Shown piece by piece: positions 1 through 8,401 of a DNA stretch of 43,155 bases (within the stretch, counting starts at the first letter, position 1; each line of letters begins with the position of its first letter). The stretch covers positions 1 through 43,155 of the forward strand of contig NZ_MSJQ01000194.1 of the NCBI RefSeq assembly GCF_014596515.1. The letters are read 5' to 3'. This DNA is from Streptomyces sp. CBMA156. Lineage in GTDB: Bacteria > Actinomycetota > Actinomycetes > Streptomycetales > Streptomycetaceae. The notes beneath the pieces are model-generated. The model was not told the DNA's origin, did not search any database, and saw only the letters and a list, made by a program, of their open reading frames with translations. A program made the position numbers and the translations under genes.

Positions 1-540
1 CTGCCCGGCGCGCCGGCCGACCGGCTGCCCGCGCTCGCCGCGGCCGGGTTCCGTACCGAGCCGGGTTCGGCCTGGGAACGGGCCACCGCGTGCACCGGGC
101 TGCCTGGCTGCGCCAAGTCGCTGGCCGACGTCCGCACGGACGCGGCCCGGGCGCTGGACGCCGGTACTGCCGTGAGGGCCGGTGCGGGGCTGCCCGTCCA
201 CTGGTCGGGCTGTGAACGGCGCTGCGGCCACCCGGCCGGGCGGTGGGTCGACGTGCTCGCGACCGGGGGCGGTTACCGGGTGACGGTGAACGGGACGCGC
301 ACCGGCGCGACCGCGACCGCGACCGCGACCGCGACGGCGACGGCGACCGCGACCGCCGCCGATCCGACGAGCACCGATCCGTCGAACGCTGATCAGATGA
401 GCGTCGATTCGACGAGTGCTGATCCGATGAGCATTGATGTGACGAGCACCGATGCGACGAACGTCCACGCGACGGGCGTCGATGTGACGAACGAGGAGAT
501 GGCCGAGGCTGTTGCCGAGGCCAGGAGGACCACGAAGTGA
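1..540 (+). CDS. cobG: Precorrin-3B synthase CobG, C-terminal part (5' end outside window)
   Basis: This is the 3' part of an open frame that enters from the left edge. CobG is the oxygen-dependent enzyme that converts precorrin-3A to precorrin-3B. It carries sirohaem/[4Fe-4S]-type cysteines, and a matching set is visible: C-x5-C (Cys codons at 91 and 109, in [11 protein letters not shown]) and C-x3-C (Cys codons at 211 and 223, in [10 protein letters not shown]). After the conserved domain ends (about base 305) the frame runs through an Ala-Thr hexanucleotide repeat and nine Asp-rich pentapeptides, then stops at 538-540. The stop overlaps the GTG of cobH. Identification rests on the cysteine motifs plus the neighbouring cobH-cobIJ. 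The tail is not a normal part of the family and is probably disordered. Confidence 0.85.
   Translation: MPGAPADRLPALAAAGFRTEPGSAWERATACTGLPGCAKSLADVRTDAARALDAGTAVRAGAGLPVHWSGCERRCGHPAGRWVDVLATGGGYRVTVNGTRTGATATATATATATATATAADPTSTDPSNADQMSVDSTSADPMSIDVTSTDATNVHATGVDVTNEEMAEAVAEARRTTK
307..354 (+). repeat. Hexanucleotide repeat GCGACC/G x8 inside cobG
   Basis: Eight consecutive 6-base units, GCGACC or GCGACG, lie in frame and encode alternating Ala-Thr. The length is a multiple of three, so slippage would change the tail length without breaking the frame. Confidence 0.9.
361..495 (+). repeat. Nine 15-base units encoding a D-x-[ST]-[SN]-x pentapeptide array
   Basis: Nine contiguous 15-base units follow the hexanucleotide tract. 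Each begins with GAT (one CAC) and encodes pentapeptides such as [10 protein letters not shown] and DVTST. Units are diverged rather than identical, and they are less GC-rich than the surrounding gene. They form most of the C-terminal tail of CobG. Confidence 0.85.
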
Positions 541-1163
541 TCGAGTACGAGAAGGACGGCGCGTCCATCTACCGCCAGTCCTTTGCCACCATCCGCGCGG
601 AGGCCGATCTGGCCGCCCTCCCGGCGGACGTCTCCCAGGTCGCGGTGCGGATGATCCACGCCTGCGGGATGGTCGACCTGGTCGAGGACCTGGTGTACTC
701 GCCCGGCGTGGTCGCCTCCGCGCGCGCCGCGCTGCGCGCCGGTGCGCCGATCCTCTGCGACGTCAACATGGTCGCGAGCGGTGTCACCCGCAAGCGGCTG
801 CCCGCCGACAACGAGGTGATCTGCACCCTCACCGACCCGTCGGTGCCCGACCTCGCCCGGGCGATGGGCAACACCCGCAGCGCCGCGGCCATGGAGCTGT
901 GGCTGCCCCGGCTGGAGGGTGCGGTGGTCGCCGTCGGCAACGCGCCGACCTCGCTGTTCCGGCTGCTGGAGATGATCGAGGCGGGCGCGCCGCGACCGGC
1001 CGCGGTGATCGGCGTCCCGGTCGGCTTCATCGGTGCCGCCGAGTCCAAGCAGGCCCTGGCCGAGCACCCCTCCGGCCTGGAGCACCTGGTGGTGCGCGGC
1101 CGGCGCGGCGGCAGCGCGATGGCCGCCGCCGCCGTCAACGCGATTGCGAGCGAAGAAGAGTGA
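537..1163 (+). CDS. cobH: Precorrin-8X methylmutase CobH
   Basis: CobH moves the C11 methyl group of precorrin-8X to C12, giving hydrogenobyrinate. The 208-residue product has the usual family length. It contains the active-site block RMIHACGM with the expected catalytic His at about residue 41, then [18 protein letters not shown] and [13 protein letters not shown], all typical of CobH/CbiC. The GTG start at 537 overlaps the cobG stop (GTGA) and is preceded by AGGAGG at 523-528, so translation is likely coupled. The gene in turn overlaps cobIJ. Confidence 0.95.
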   Translation: MIEYEKDGASIYRQSFATIRAEADLAALPADVSQVAVRMIHACGMVDLVEDLVYSPGVVASARAALRAGAPILCDVNMVASGVTRKRLPADNEVICTLTDPSVPDLARAMGNTRSAAAMELWLPRLEGAVVAVGNAPTSLFRLLEMIEAGAPRPAAVIGVPVGFIGAAESKQALAEHPSGLEHLVVRGRRGGSAMAAAAVNAIASEEE

Positions 1164-2677
1164 CGGAACGTCAGAACACCACGGGCCGGCTGTACGGCGT
1201 CGGTCTCGGTCCGGGCGACCCGTCGCTGGTGACCGTCCGCGCCGCCGAACTCATCGGCAAGGCCGACGTGGTGGCCTATCACAGCGCCCGGCACGGCCGG
1301 TCCATTGCGCGCTCGATCGCCGAACGGTACCTGGCGGGCGGCCAGATCGAGGAGAAGCTGGTCTACCCGCTCACCGTCGAGACCACCGACCACCCGGGCG
1401 GCTACCGGGGCGCGCTGGACGACTTCTACGAGGAGGCCGCCGCCCGGCTGGCCGCCCACCTGGACGCCGGGCGCGACGTGGTGGTCCTCGCCGAGGGCGA
1501 TCCGCTCTTCTACGGCTCCTACCAGCACATGCACAAGCGGCTCGCGCACCGCTACCCGACCGAGGTGGTGCCCGGCGTGACCTCGCTCAGCGCTGCCGCC
1601 GCCCGGCTCGGGCAGCCGCTGACCGAGGCCGAGGAGACGCTCACCGTCATCCCGGGCACGCTGCCCGAGGAGGAGCTGACGGCGCGGATCGCGGCCGCCG
1701 ACTCGGCCGTGATCATGAAGCTGGGGCGCACCTTCCCGACCGTCCGCCGGGCCCTGGAGCGGGCCGGGCGACTGGCCGACGCGCAGTACGTGGAGCGGGC
1801 CTTCATGGCGGGGGAGCGCGTCCTGCCGCTCGCGGAGGTCGACGACGAGACGGTGCCGTACTTCTCGGTCGCGGTGCTGCCGAGCAGGGTCGCGCCGCTG
1901 GAGCCGGAGGTCAGGCTGTCGGACGGCGTCGGCAGTGTGACGGTGGTCGGCACCGGGCCGGCCGGTCCGCTCTGGCTGACCGCCGAGGCGCGCGGGGCGC
2001 TGGCCCAGGCGACCGACCTGGTCGGCTACACCACCTATCTGGACCGGGTGCCGGAGCGGCCGGGGCAGCAGCGGCACGGCTCGGACAACAAGGTGGAGTC
2101 GGAGCGCGCCGAGTTCGCCCTCGACCTGGCCCGGCGCGGGCACCGCGTCGCGGTGGTCTCCTCGGGGGACCCCGGGGTGTTCGCGATGGCCACCGCGGTA
2201 CTGGAGGTCGCCTGTGAGGAGGCGTACCGGGACATCCCGGTACGGGTGCTCCCCGGCATGACCGCCGCCCACGCGGCCGCCTCCCGGGCGGGCGCCCCGC
2301 TCGGGCACGACTACGCGACGGTGTCGCTCTCGGACCGGCTCAAGCCGTGGGACGTGGTGGCGAAGCGGCTGCGCGCCGCCGCCGAGGCGGACCTGGTGCT
2401 CGCGCTGTACAACCCGGGGTCGAAGTCCAGGACCACCCAGGTCGGGCTCGCCAGGGACCTCCTGCTGGAGTACCGGGCGCCGGAGACGCCGGTGGTGATG
2501 GCCCGCGACGTCGGCGGCCCGACCGAGCGGGTGCGGATCGTCCGGCTGGGCGAGCTGGACCCGGCGCTGGTCGACATGCGGACCATCCTGCTGATCGGCT
2601 CCTCGCAGACCCGGGCGGTCGAGCGGGGCGGCGGCGTGGAGGTCGTCTGGACCCCTCGGCGCTACCCGGAGGAGTGA
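1160..2677 (+). CDS. cobIJ: Fused precorrin-2 C20-methyltransferase / precorrin-3B C17-methyltransferase (CobI-CobJ)
   Basis: One 505-residue frame carries two tetrapyrrole methyltransferase domains. The first (about residues 8-255) starts [11 protein letters not shown] and contains [11 protein letters not shown] and [16 protein letters not shown], as in CobI/CbiL. The second (about 258-505) starts VVGTGPAGP and contains [25 protein letters not shown] and [11 protein letters not shown], as in CobJ/CbiH. Both act early in corrin formation, using S-adenosylmethionine at C20 and then C17 with ring contraction. The GTG start at 1160 overlaps the cobH stop (GTGA). The two-domain fusion is known in actinomycetes. 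The operon ends here, followed by a strong hairpin. Confidence 0.93.
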   Translation: MTERQNTTGRLYGVGLGPGDPSLVTVRAAELIGKADVVAYHSARHGRSIARSIAERYLAGGQIEEKLVYPLTVETTDHPGGYRGALDDFYEEAAARLAAHLDAGRDVVVLAEGDPLFYGSYQHMHKRLAHRYPTEVVPGVTSLSAAAARLGQPLTEAEETLTVIPGTLPEEELTARIAAADSAVIMKLGRTFPTVRRALERAGRLADAQYVERAFMAGERVLPLAEVDDETVPYFSVAVLPSRVAPLEPEVRLSDGVGSVTVVGTGPAGPLWLTAEARGALAQATDLVGYTTYLDRVPERPGQQRHGSDNKVESERAEFALDLARRGHRVAVVSSGDPGVFAMATAVLEVACEEAYRDIPVRVLPGMTAAHAAASRAGAPLGHDYATVSLSDRLKPWDVVAKRLRAAAEADLVLALYNPGSKSRTTQVGLARDLLLEYRAPETPVVMARDVGGPTERVRIVRLGELDPALVDMRTILLIGSSQTRAVERGGGVEVVWTPRRYPEE

Positions 2678-2682
2678 CGGGC

Positions 2683-2730
2683 GACAGATGACAGCGAACA
2701 GATGATGAAATCTGTTCGCTGTCATCTGTC
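2683..2730. terminator. Perfect 21-bp inverted repeat between convergent genes
   Basis: Left arm 2683-2703 and right arm 2710-2730 are exact reverse complements, with a 6-base loop (GATGAA, 2704-2709). It sits 6 bases after the cobIJ stop and about 80 bases past the 3' end of the opposing phosphoesterase, so it could stop transcription from both sides. The arms are built from the same 7-base units as the neighbouring array and are much less GC-rich than a typical Streptomyces terminator. There is no clear T-run. Confidence 0.7.
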
Positions 2731-2767
2731 ATCCGTTTTCTGTCAGCTGTCAGCTGTCAGCTGTCCT
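2712..2767 (+). repeat. Heptamer array (CTGTCAT / CTGTCAG units)
   Basis: Eight units with an exact 7-base period fill this interval. Units are CTGTTCG, two CTGTCAT, a degenerate CCGTTTT, three CTGTCAG and a final CTGTCCT. The first three units also form the right arm of the 21-bp inverted repeat. The same heptamer occurs in the opposite orientation at 11944-11999. Confidence 0.85.
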
Positions 2768-2812
2768 CGGCCGGTCGGCCCCGCCCGCGCCCCGAACCCC
2801 GCCCCCGACCCG

Positions 2813-4554
2813 CTACCGGGTCGGCTTGGTGATCAGCAGCTCGGTGTTGTGGTCCTGGCCCGCGCCGAGCAGCGCCGTCGGGCGGCCGTTCGGGTCGTTG
2901 TACGACAGCTCACGGTAGAGCGCGGCGAGGTTGGCGTCCGAGGTGCCGCCGAAGTCCGTCCCGTACGGCGCGGAGGACTCGATCAGCGTGGTGAACAGCG
3001 AGAGCGTGCCGTCCCCGTTGTCCGCGATCTCGATGATCCGTCCGTGCTGCGGGTAGTCGATGTGCGAGGCGGTGTTGACCTCCCAGAACGCCCGCTCCGG
3101 CACCGCGTGGCCGTGCGGCGTGATCTTGTTCATGTGGGTGTGCCCGTTCACCCACGCGACCACGTTCGGGTAGCGCTGGAGCAGCGCCACCAGTTCGTTG
3201 CCGTCGTGCCGCTTCTCGAAGACGTTGCGCGGGTCCGGCAGCAGGTTGCCCATCGTGCCGCTGGTGTGGTGGCTGAAGACGAGGACCAGCTCGTCCGTGC
3301 TCCCGCCGGTCACCTTGCGCCCGTCGGCGTCGTACCAGTGCCCGCTGTGCGCCTGCAACTGCTGTTCCAGCCAGCGCAGTTGCGCGGTGCCCAGCGAACC
3401 GTCGGCGAAGCCGGCCTGGTTGGTGGTGTCCAGGCTGATGCCGACCACCTTCTCCGAGATGCGGAAGGTGTAGTAGAGCTTGCCGCTGTTCGCCATGTCC
3501 GAGGTGAAGCCGTGCCCGTACGGACCGGCGCCGGTGACCGCCGGGTTCAGGTGGGCCTTGGCGAACTCCTTGAGCGTGAACGGCTTCCGGCGCTCGTCCG
3601 GGGTGATCCGGCGCGCACCGCCTCGCCGTTGGCGATCAGCTTCGCCAGCAGCAGCACGGCGCCCGCCGGGTCGCGGCGCAGCGAGTCCATCAGCTGGGCG
3701 GCCGTGGCGTCGTCGCAGCCCTCCAGCTTGTACTGGCCGGTGTAGAGGTCGTTCAGCAGCCCGAGGTCGGGCAGCGAGCCCTCGATGCTGTCGTCGTGGT
3801 TGCCGACCGTGGTGTACCAGGGCGTGCGCAGTCCCGGCGCGTCGAAGGGCCGGCCGGCGGCGGACAGGAAGCCGGGTATCTGCGGGAAGCCCTTCGCCTT
3901 GTAGCCGTCGCTGTAGGCGAGTTCGGGGTTCCAGTAGGCGGCGTTGCCGGAGTTCTGGACGCCCTCGTAGCGGCCGGGGTCGCCGGTGCTCTGGGCCAGC
4001 CGGCCGCCGCCCATGACCTTGAGGTACCAGTCGAGTTCGGCGACTTCGTGGTTGTCGGTGTTGTCGCCGGTGGCCATCACCATGCTGAACGGCATCCCGG
4101 TGTACGGGCCGCCGGCGAGCGAGTTGACGCGCTCGACGAGCGCCGAGACACCGCGGGCGTTCAGGGCCTCCTGCGGCCGGTACGCGCTGCCGTTGAGCTT
4201 GGCCAGGTACTCGAAGCGCACCGGGGACTCGGTGTCCACCAGGTGCAGGTCGCTGAACTGGACGAAGCTGGCCAGGCCGGTTCTGCGGTCGTCCCGTCCG
4301 GCGGCCGCCGCCGTGAGGTCTCCGCGCACCACCAGCGGCCAGCCCGGTCCCGCCGTCAGCCGCTTGTAGCCGCCGGTGCCGACCGGCGTGGCCACCTGTT
4401 CCAGCGTCGTCCCGGTGACCTTGACCGCCCGTGCGGCCGTCGTCGCCAGCGCCTGGTCGCGCGCCGCGGCCGAGGCGAACTGCGCGCCGCCCAGCGACAA
4501 GGCCGACCAGGCGGCGGCCACCGACGTACCGGTGAGGAACGTGCGCCGACTCAT
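2813..4554 (-). pseudogene. Tat-exported metallophosphoesterase, broken by a one-base frameshift
   Basis: Two adjacent frames make one calcineurin-like phosphoesterase. The N-terminal part starts with a Tat signal (MSRRTFLTGTSVAAAWSAL) and carries FVQFSDLHLVD (DxH), ATGDNTDNHE (GDxxD) and TVGNHDDS (GNHD). The C-terminal part carries LVFSHHTSG and VNGHTHMNK (GHxH). The frame changes in the GCGCGC tract at 3611-3616: after GTG (3618-3616) one base is missing before the frame that reads RRITPDERRKPF. Uncorrected, translation runs on to an early stop near 3547 and loses the last two metal-binding motifs. It may be a real pseudogene or a sequencing error in a GC dinucleotide run. ATG 4554 puts the RR motif at the N-terminus; GTG 4575 is the alternative. 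It probably belongs to the long secreted family seen in Propionibacterium and Streptomyces. Confidence 0.8.
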
Positions 4555-4939
4555 CCCTGCCACAAAAACCCCCACATGCTGATGGCCGGCGAGGAGGTGA
4601 GCCCTCGTCCGGGCCCACGTCTGTCATGAACCCGCTTCTGGCGGACCGCCAGATTACTCACTGGTAGGCGTGGCGGCGAGAGTCGTGCAGCGAACTCTTG
4701 GGGAACGCGGAGCGGTGCCTCCTCCGCGTCTCGCGCACGGGTGCGGCCCCGGCTCGCCCGGCTGCTCGGGGCTCGCCCGCCGGGGTGCGGAGCGACATTC
4801 CCGCAGCTCGCGCCCGACCCGGCGACCGCCACCCCGGTCGGGTCCGGCCCGGCCGGGTGGGGGAAAATCGGCGACGGCGGCCGGTGCGGACGCCGGGACG
4901 GAGCAGGACGGCGCGGGCGCCGTCGGAAACGGGGCGCAG
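4555..4939. promoter_or_regulatory. Divergent intergenic region upstream of cbiD, possible structured leader
   Basis: The 385 bases separate the divergent phosphoesterase and cbiD. I see no convincing gene. A perfect 8-bp stem (ACGCGGAG at 4705-4712, CTCCGCGT at 4722-4729) with loop CGGTGCCTC follows a GGGGAA. A motif loosely resembling a B12 box (CCCGGCGACCGCC) lies near 4818-4830. These pieces and the position suggest a diverged cobalamin-responsive leader, but the conserved core cannot be aligned fully by eye. Confidence 0.25.
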
Positions 4940-6130
4940 GTGGCCGCAGCGGGAGCCGGGGCGGAACCCGGAGCGGGCGGCCGGGCGGGCCAGCTGAAGA
5001 GCAGCGGCCTGCGGCCCGGCTGGACGACGGGCGCCTGCGCCACCGCCGCCACCAAGGCCGCCTACATCGCGCTGCTCACCGGCGAGTTCCCGGACCCGGT
5101 GGTCATCACCCTGCCCAAGGGGCAGCAGCCCGCCTTCGCCCTCGCCGCTGAGGAGCTGACCGTCCGCGAGCCGTCGGCCGTCGACGATGAGCGGCCCGTC
5201 GACAATGAGCCGACCGCCGCCATGGCCGGAGTGGTCAAGGACGCGGGCGACGACCCGGACGTCACCCACGGCGCACTGGTCCGCTCGACCGTACGGTCCG
5301 GCGAGCCCGGCACCGGGGTGGTGTTCCGGGCCGGTCCCGGGGTGGGGACGGTCACCAAGGCCGGTCTTCCGCTGTCCGTCGGCGAGCCCGCGATCAACCC
5401 GGTGCCCCGGCAGATGATCCGGGACGCCGTCGCCCAGGTGGCAGCCGTGCACGGCGGCAGCGGGGACGTGGTGGTCGAGATCTCCGTCGACCACGGTGCG
5501 GAGATCGCCCGCTCCACCTGGAACCCCCGGCTCGGCATCCTCGGCGGCCTGTCCATCCTCGGGACGACCGGGGTGGTCGTCCCCTACTCCTGCTCGGCCT
5601 GGATCGACTCCATCCGCCGCGGCGTGGACGTGGCCCGGGCGGCCGGGCGCACCCATGTGGCGGGTTGCACCGGTTCGACCTCGGAGAAGGTCGCGGTCGC
5701 GGAGCACGGGCTGCCCGAGGACGCGCTGCTGGACATGGGCGACTTCGCGGGTGCCGTGCTCAAGTACCTCAAGCGCCACCCGGTGCCCCGGCTGACCATC
5801 GCGGGCGGCTTCGCCAAGCTGTCCAAGCTCGCGGCCGGCCACCTCGACCTGCACTCGGCGCGCTCCCAGGTGGACAAGGGGTACCTGGCCGGACTGGCCC
5901 GTCGGGGCGGGGCGGACGAGGCGCTGGCCACAGCGGTCGCCGGCGCCAACACCGCACTGGAGGCCGTGCAGTTGTGCGGTGCGGCGGGGGTGCCGCTCGG
6001 GGACCTGGTCGCCGAGGCGGCCCGGGCGACGGCGCTCGGCGTGCTGCTGGGCTCGCCGGTCGCGGTGGACGTCATCTGCATCGACCGCGCGGGCACCGTC
6101 GTCGGCCGGGCTGAGCCGCTCGGAGCGTGA
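4940..6130 (+). CDS. cbiD: Cobalt-precorrin-5B C1-methyltransferase CbiD
   Basis: CbiD methylates C1 of the corrin ring during ring contraction. The 396-residue product has the hallmark N-terminus GLRPGWTTGACATAATKAA, then NPVPRQMI, VEISVDHGAEIA, GTTGVVVPYS and IAGGFAKLSKLAAGHLDLHS, and matches family length when started at GTG 4940. The open frame extends back to 4670, but those 90 residues are Arg/Pro/Gly-rich with no family similarity and are better read as leader. No strong ribosome binding site precedes 4940, so the start is uncertain. CbiD is usually assigned to the anaerobic route, yet the neighbours include oxygen-dependent CobG. Confidence 0.93.
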   Translation: MAAAGAGAEPGAGGRAGQLKSSGLRPGWTTGACATAATKAAYIALLTGEFPDPVVITLPKGQQPAFALAAEELTVREPSAVDDERPVDNEPTAAMAGVVKDAGDDPDVTHGALVRSTVRSGEPGTGVVFRAGPGVGTVTKAGLPLSVGEPAINPVPRQMIRDAVAQVAAVHGGSGDVVVEISVDHGAEIARSTWNPRLGILGGLSILGTTGVVVPYSCSAWIDSIRRGVDVARAAGRTHVAGCTGSTSEKVAVAEHGLPEDALLDMGDFAGAVLKYLKRHPVPRLTIAGGFAKLSKLAAGHLDLHSARSQVDKGYLAGLARRGGADEALATAVAGANTALEAVQLCGAAGVPLGDLVAEAARATALGVLLGSPVAVDVICIDRAGTVVGRAEPLGA

Positions 6131-6177
6131 CAATGTCACGAGTGTCACGACGGTGCGACAACATCACCTGGTGATGT
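6126..6177. promoter_or_regulatory. Two dyads between cbiD and the XRE-MurA gene
   Basis: CGTGACAATGTCACG (6126-6140) is a near-perfect dyad overlapping the cbiD stop. ACATCACCTGGTGATGT (6161-6177) is a perfect 8-bp dyad around a single central T. The second lies 100 bases before the start of a gene encoding an XRE helix-turn-helix domain and could be an operator. Confidence 0.45.
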
Positions 6178-6238
6178 GAAGAACTGACGTCCATACGGGG
6201 CGAGAATCGGGCAAATGGAGCAGCGCGCCGAGCCCCGG

Positions 6239-6277
6239 TTCTGTCGTCATCTCAACCATGAGATATCGTCTGGCGAG
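6239..6277 (+). promoter_or_regulatory. Possible promoter for a leaderless XRE-MurA transcript
   Basis: TATCGT at 6264-6269 ends 7 bases before the GTG at 6277. That is the spacing expected if transcription began at the start codon, and no ribosome binding site precedes this GTG. A weak -35-like TTCTGT lies at 6239. By-eye assignment only. Confidence 0.3.
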
Positions 6278-7806
6278 TGACAGGCGACTACCTCACCCGT
6301 ATCGGCACCCTCATCCGCACCGCGCGCCAGCACCGTGGCTGGTCCCAGGCGCAGCTCGGCGAGGCACTCGGAACCAGCCAGAGCGCGGTCAACCGCATCG
6401 AACAGGGCAAGCAGAACGTCAGCCTTGAGATGATCGCCCGCATCGGCGAAGCCCTCGACAGCGAGATCGTCTCCCTCGGCTACTCCGGCCCGATGCACCT
6501 GCGCGTCGCCGGCGGCACCCGGCTCTCCGGCGCGATCGACGTCCGCAGCAGCAAGAACGCCTGCGTGGCGATCCTCTGCGCCTCGCTGCTGACCACCGGC
6601 CGCACCACGATCCGCAGCGTCGCGAGGATCGAGGAGGTCTACCGCATCCTCGAGGTGCTCACCAGCATCGGCGTCAGGAGCCGCTGGATCAACGACGGCC
6701 GCGACCTCGAACTCACCCCGCCCGCCGAGCTGGACCTCGCGGCGATGGACGTCGAGGCGGCCCGCCGCACCCGCAGCGTGCTGATGTTCCTCGGCCCGCT
6801 GATGCACCGCGCCCAGTCCTTCGCCATCCCGTACGCGGGCGGCTGCGACCTCGGCACCCGCACCGTGCAGCCGCACCTGACGGCGCTGCGCCGCTTCGGC
6901 CTGGAGGTCGCCACCACCGGCGGCGCCTACCACGCCTCGGTCGAGCCGGGTGCCCCGATGGACCGCCCGATCGTGCTGACCGAGCGCGGGGACACCGTCA
7001 CCGAGAACGCCCTGCTGGCCGCCGCGCGGCACGACGGCGTCAGCGTCATCCGCAACGCCTCGCCCAACTACATGGTCCAGGACCTCTGCTTCTTCCTGGA
7101 GAAGCTGGGCGTGAAGATCGAGGGCATCGGCACCACCACCCTCACCGTGCACGGCGTCCCCGAGATCACCTGTGACGTCGACTACACCCCGGCCGAGGAC
7201 CCGGTGGAGGCGATGAGCCTGCTCGCCGCCGCCGTCGTCACCTCCTCCGAGCTGACCATCCGACGGGTGCCGATCGAGTTCCTGGAGATCGAGCTCGCGG
7301 TGCTGGAGGGCATGGGTCTCGACTACGACCGCACCCCCGAGTACCGGGCCCACAACGGTCACACCCGCCTGGTCGACCTCACCGTGCGCCCCTCCAAGCT
7401 GACCGCGCCGATCGACACCATCCACCCGATGCCGTTCCCCGGCATCAACATCGACAACGTGCCGTTCTTCGCCGCCATCGCCGCGGCCGCGCACGGCACC
7501 ACGATGATCCACGACTGGGTGTACGACAACCGCGCGATCTACCTGACCGAGCTGACCCGCCTGGGTGCGGACGTCAAGCTCCTCGACCCGCACCGCGTGC
7601 TGGTCCAGGGCCCGACCCGCTGGCGCGCCGCCGAGATGATGTGCCCGCCGGCCCTGCGCCCCGCCGTGGTCATCCTGCTCGCGATGCTCGCCGCCCAGGG
7701 CACCTCCGTCCTGCGCAACGTCTACGTCATCAACCGCGGCTACGAGGACCTCGCCGAGCGCCTCAACTCCATCGGCGCCCAGATCGAGACCTTCCGCGAC
7801 ATCTGA
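6277..7806 (+). CDS. XRE-type DNA-binding domain fused to a MurA-like enolpyruvyl transferase
   Basis: The 509-residue protein has two parts. Residues 5-60 are a helix-turn-helix of the Cro/C1 type (IRTARQHRGWSQAQLG, SQSAVNRIEQGKQN). Residues 75-509 match UDP-N-acetylglucosamine 1-carboxyvinyltransferase. The MurA active-site residues all have counterparts: Lys93-Asn94 (SSKNAC), Cys190 and Arg195 (GGCDLGTRTVQPH), the catalytic Asp in FPGINIDN, the Arg in DNRAIYL and the late Arg in NRGYEDL. It may therefore be a working enzyme that also binds DNA, or a regulator sensing a cell-wall precursor. The domain order is a known Streptomyces architecture but its role is not established to my knowledge. 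The start is GTG 6277 with no clear ribosome binding site. Confidence 0.85.
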   Translation: MTGDYLTRIGTLIRTARQHRGWSQAQLGEALGTSQSAVNRIEQGKQNVSLEMIARIGEALDSEIVSLGYSGPMHLRVAGGTRLSGAIDVRSSKNACVAILCASLLTTGRTTIRSVARIEEVYRILEVLTSIGVRSRWINDGRDLELTPPAELDLAAMDVEAARRTRSVLMFLGPLMHRAQSFAIPYAGGCDLGTRTVQPHLTALRRFGLEVATTGGAYHASVEPGAPMDRPIVLTERGDTVTENALLAAARHDGVSVIRNASPNYMVQDLCFFLEKLGVKIEGIGTTTLTVHGVPEITCDVDYTPAEDPVEAMSLLAAAVVTSSELTIRRVPIEFLEIELAVLEGMGLDYDRTPEYRAHNGHTRLVDLTVRPSKLTAPIDTIHPMPFPGINIDNVPFFAAIAAAAHGTTMIHDWVYDNRAIYLTELTRLGADVKLLDPHRVLVQGPTRWRAAEMMCPPALRPAVVILLAMLAAQGTSVLRNVYVINRGYEDLAERLNSIGAQIETFRDI

Positions 7807-7820
7807 CAGTGCGTCATGTC

Positions 7821-7853
7821 GCTGACCGGCCTCACCCTTCGAGACCGGTCAGC
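7821..7853. terminator. Hairpin between convergent genes
   Basis: GCTGACCGG (7821-7829) and CCGGTCAGC (7845-7853) form a perfect 9-bp stem with a 15-base loop. It sits between the stop of the XRE-MurA gene and the last codons of the phosphatase gene, so it could serve both strands. Confidence 0.55.
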
Positions 7854-8338
7854 AGCACGGCAACCTCCAGCCCGGTGTTCAGGTACTCCACGAACACCGG
7901 GTTGTTCAACGCCCATGCCGAGCGCCGCTCCCGGACCAGCCCGACCGCCTGGTCGGCCTCGTACCCGAGACCGACCAGCGCCTGTGCCACCACCAGGCCC
8001 GACCGGTTGTACCCGGAGTGGCAGCGCACCAGCGTCCGCCGGTTCCGGCGGACGGCCGCCGCGGTGAGTGCGGCCGCCTCCTGGACGGCGAGCAGCTGAC
8101 CGGAGGAGAGCGGATCGTCGGGCACTTCCCGGACGACGTGTTCCACGCCCGGCGCCGGGCCGTGCCCGGGGAGCGTGAAGAGGCTGACCACCAGATCGAA
8201 CTCGTCCCGTGCGATCGCGAGTTCCAGCTCACCGCCGTCCGGTGTGAAGTAGTGCCCGCCCATCCAGAGCCCTGGGACGATCTCGTTCCAGGGCTCGGAC
8301 GGCCCCGGGGCGTCGCGTTCCTTCCGGCGGGTCCGCAC
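7832..8338 (-). CDS. Dual-specificity/tyrosine protein phosphatase-like protein
   Basis: The protein contains the cysteine-phosphatase signature C-x5-R in LVRCHSGYNRSG, preceded by a plausible general-acid region (REVPDDPLSSGQ). This places it in the DSP/PTP superfamily, which removes phosphate from Tyr or Ser/Thr. The start is uncertain. I prefer GTG 8338 (168 residues), which has GGGAG upstream. ATG 8392 and a GTG at 8404 are in frame but lack ribosome binding sites, and 8404 lies inside a tandem repeat. The product is probably cytoplasmic. The substrate cannot be told from sequence. Confidence 0.8.
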   Translation of the reverse strand: MRTRRKERDAPGPSEPWNEIVPGLWMGGHYFTPDGGELELAIARDEFDLVVSLFTLPGHGPAPGVEHVVREVPDDPLSSGQLLAVQEAAALTAAAVRRNRRTLVRCHSGYNRSGLVVAQALVGLGYEADQAVGLVRERRSAWALNNPVFVEYLNTGLEVAVLLTGLEG

Positions 8339-8401
8339 GTTCTGCTGGCTCCCTGCTCGCGATGTCGGGTTCAGGCATTGCTCGCCGTCCATGCGCGACG
8401 G

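Noticed and set aside
569..2725. 718-residue open frame on the minus strand opposite cobH-cobIJ
   Set aside because: Antisense to well-supported genes; composition rich in Arg, Gly, Pro, His and no family motif. Long antisense frames are expected at this GC content.
4670..4939. N-terminal extension of CbiD from GTG 4670
   Set aside because: No similarity to CbiD; Arg/Pro/Gly-rich; better read as untranslated leader.
6258..6277. Small open frame starting at ATG 6258
   Set aside because: Out of frame with the XRE-MurA gene, no ribosome binding site, overlaps the likely promoter.
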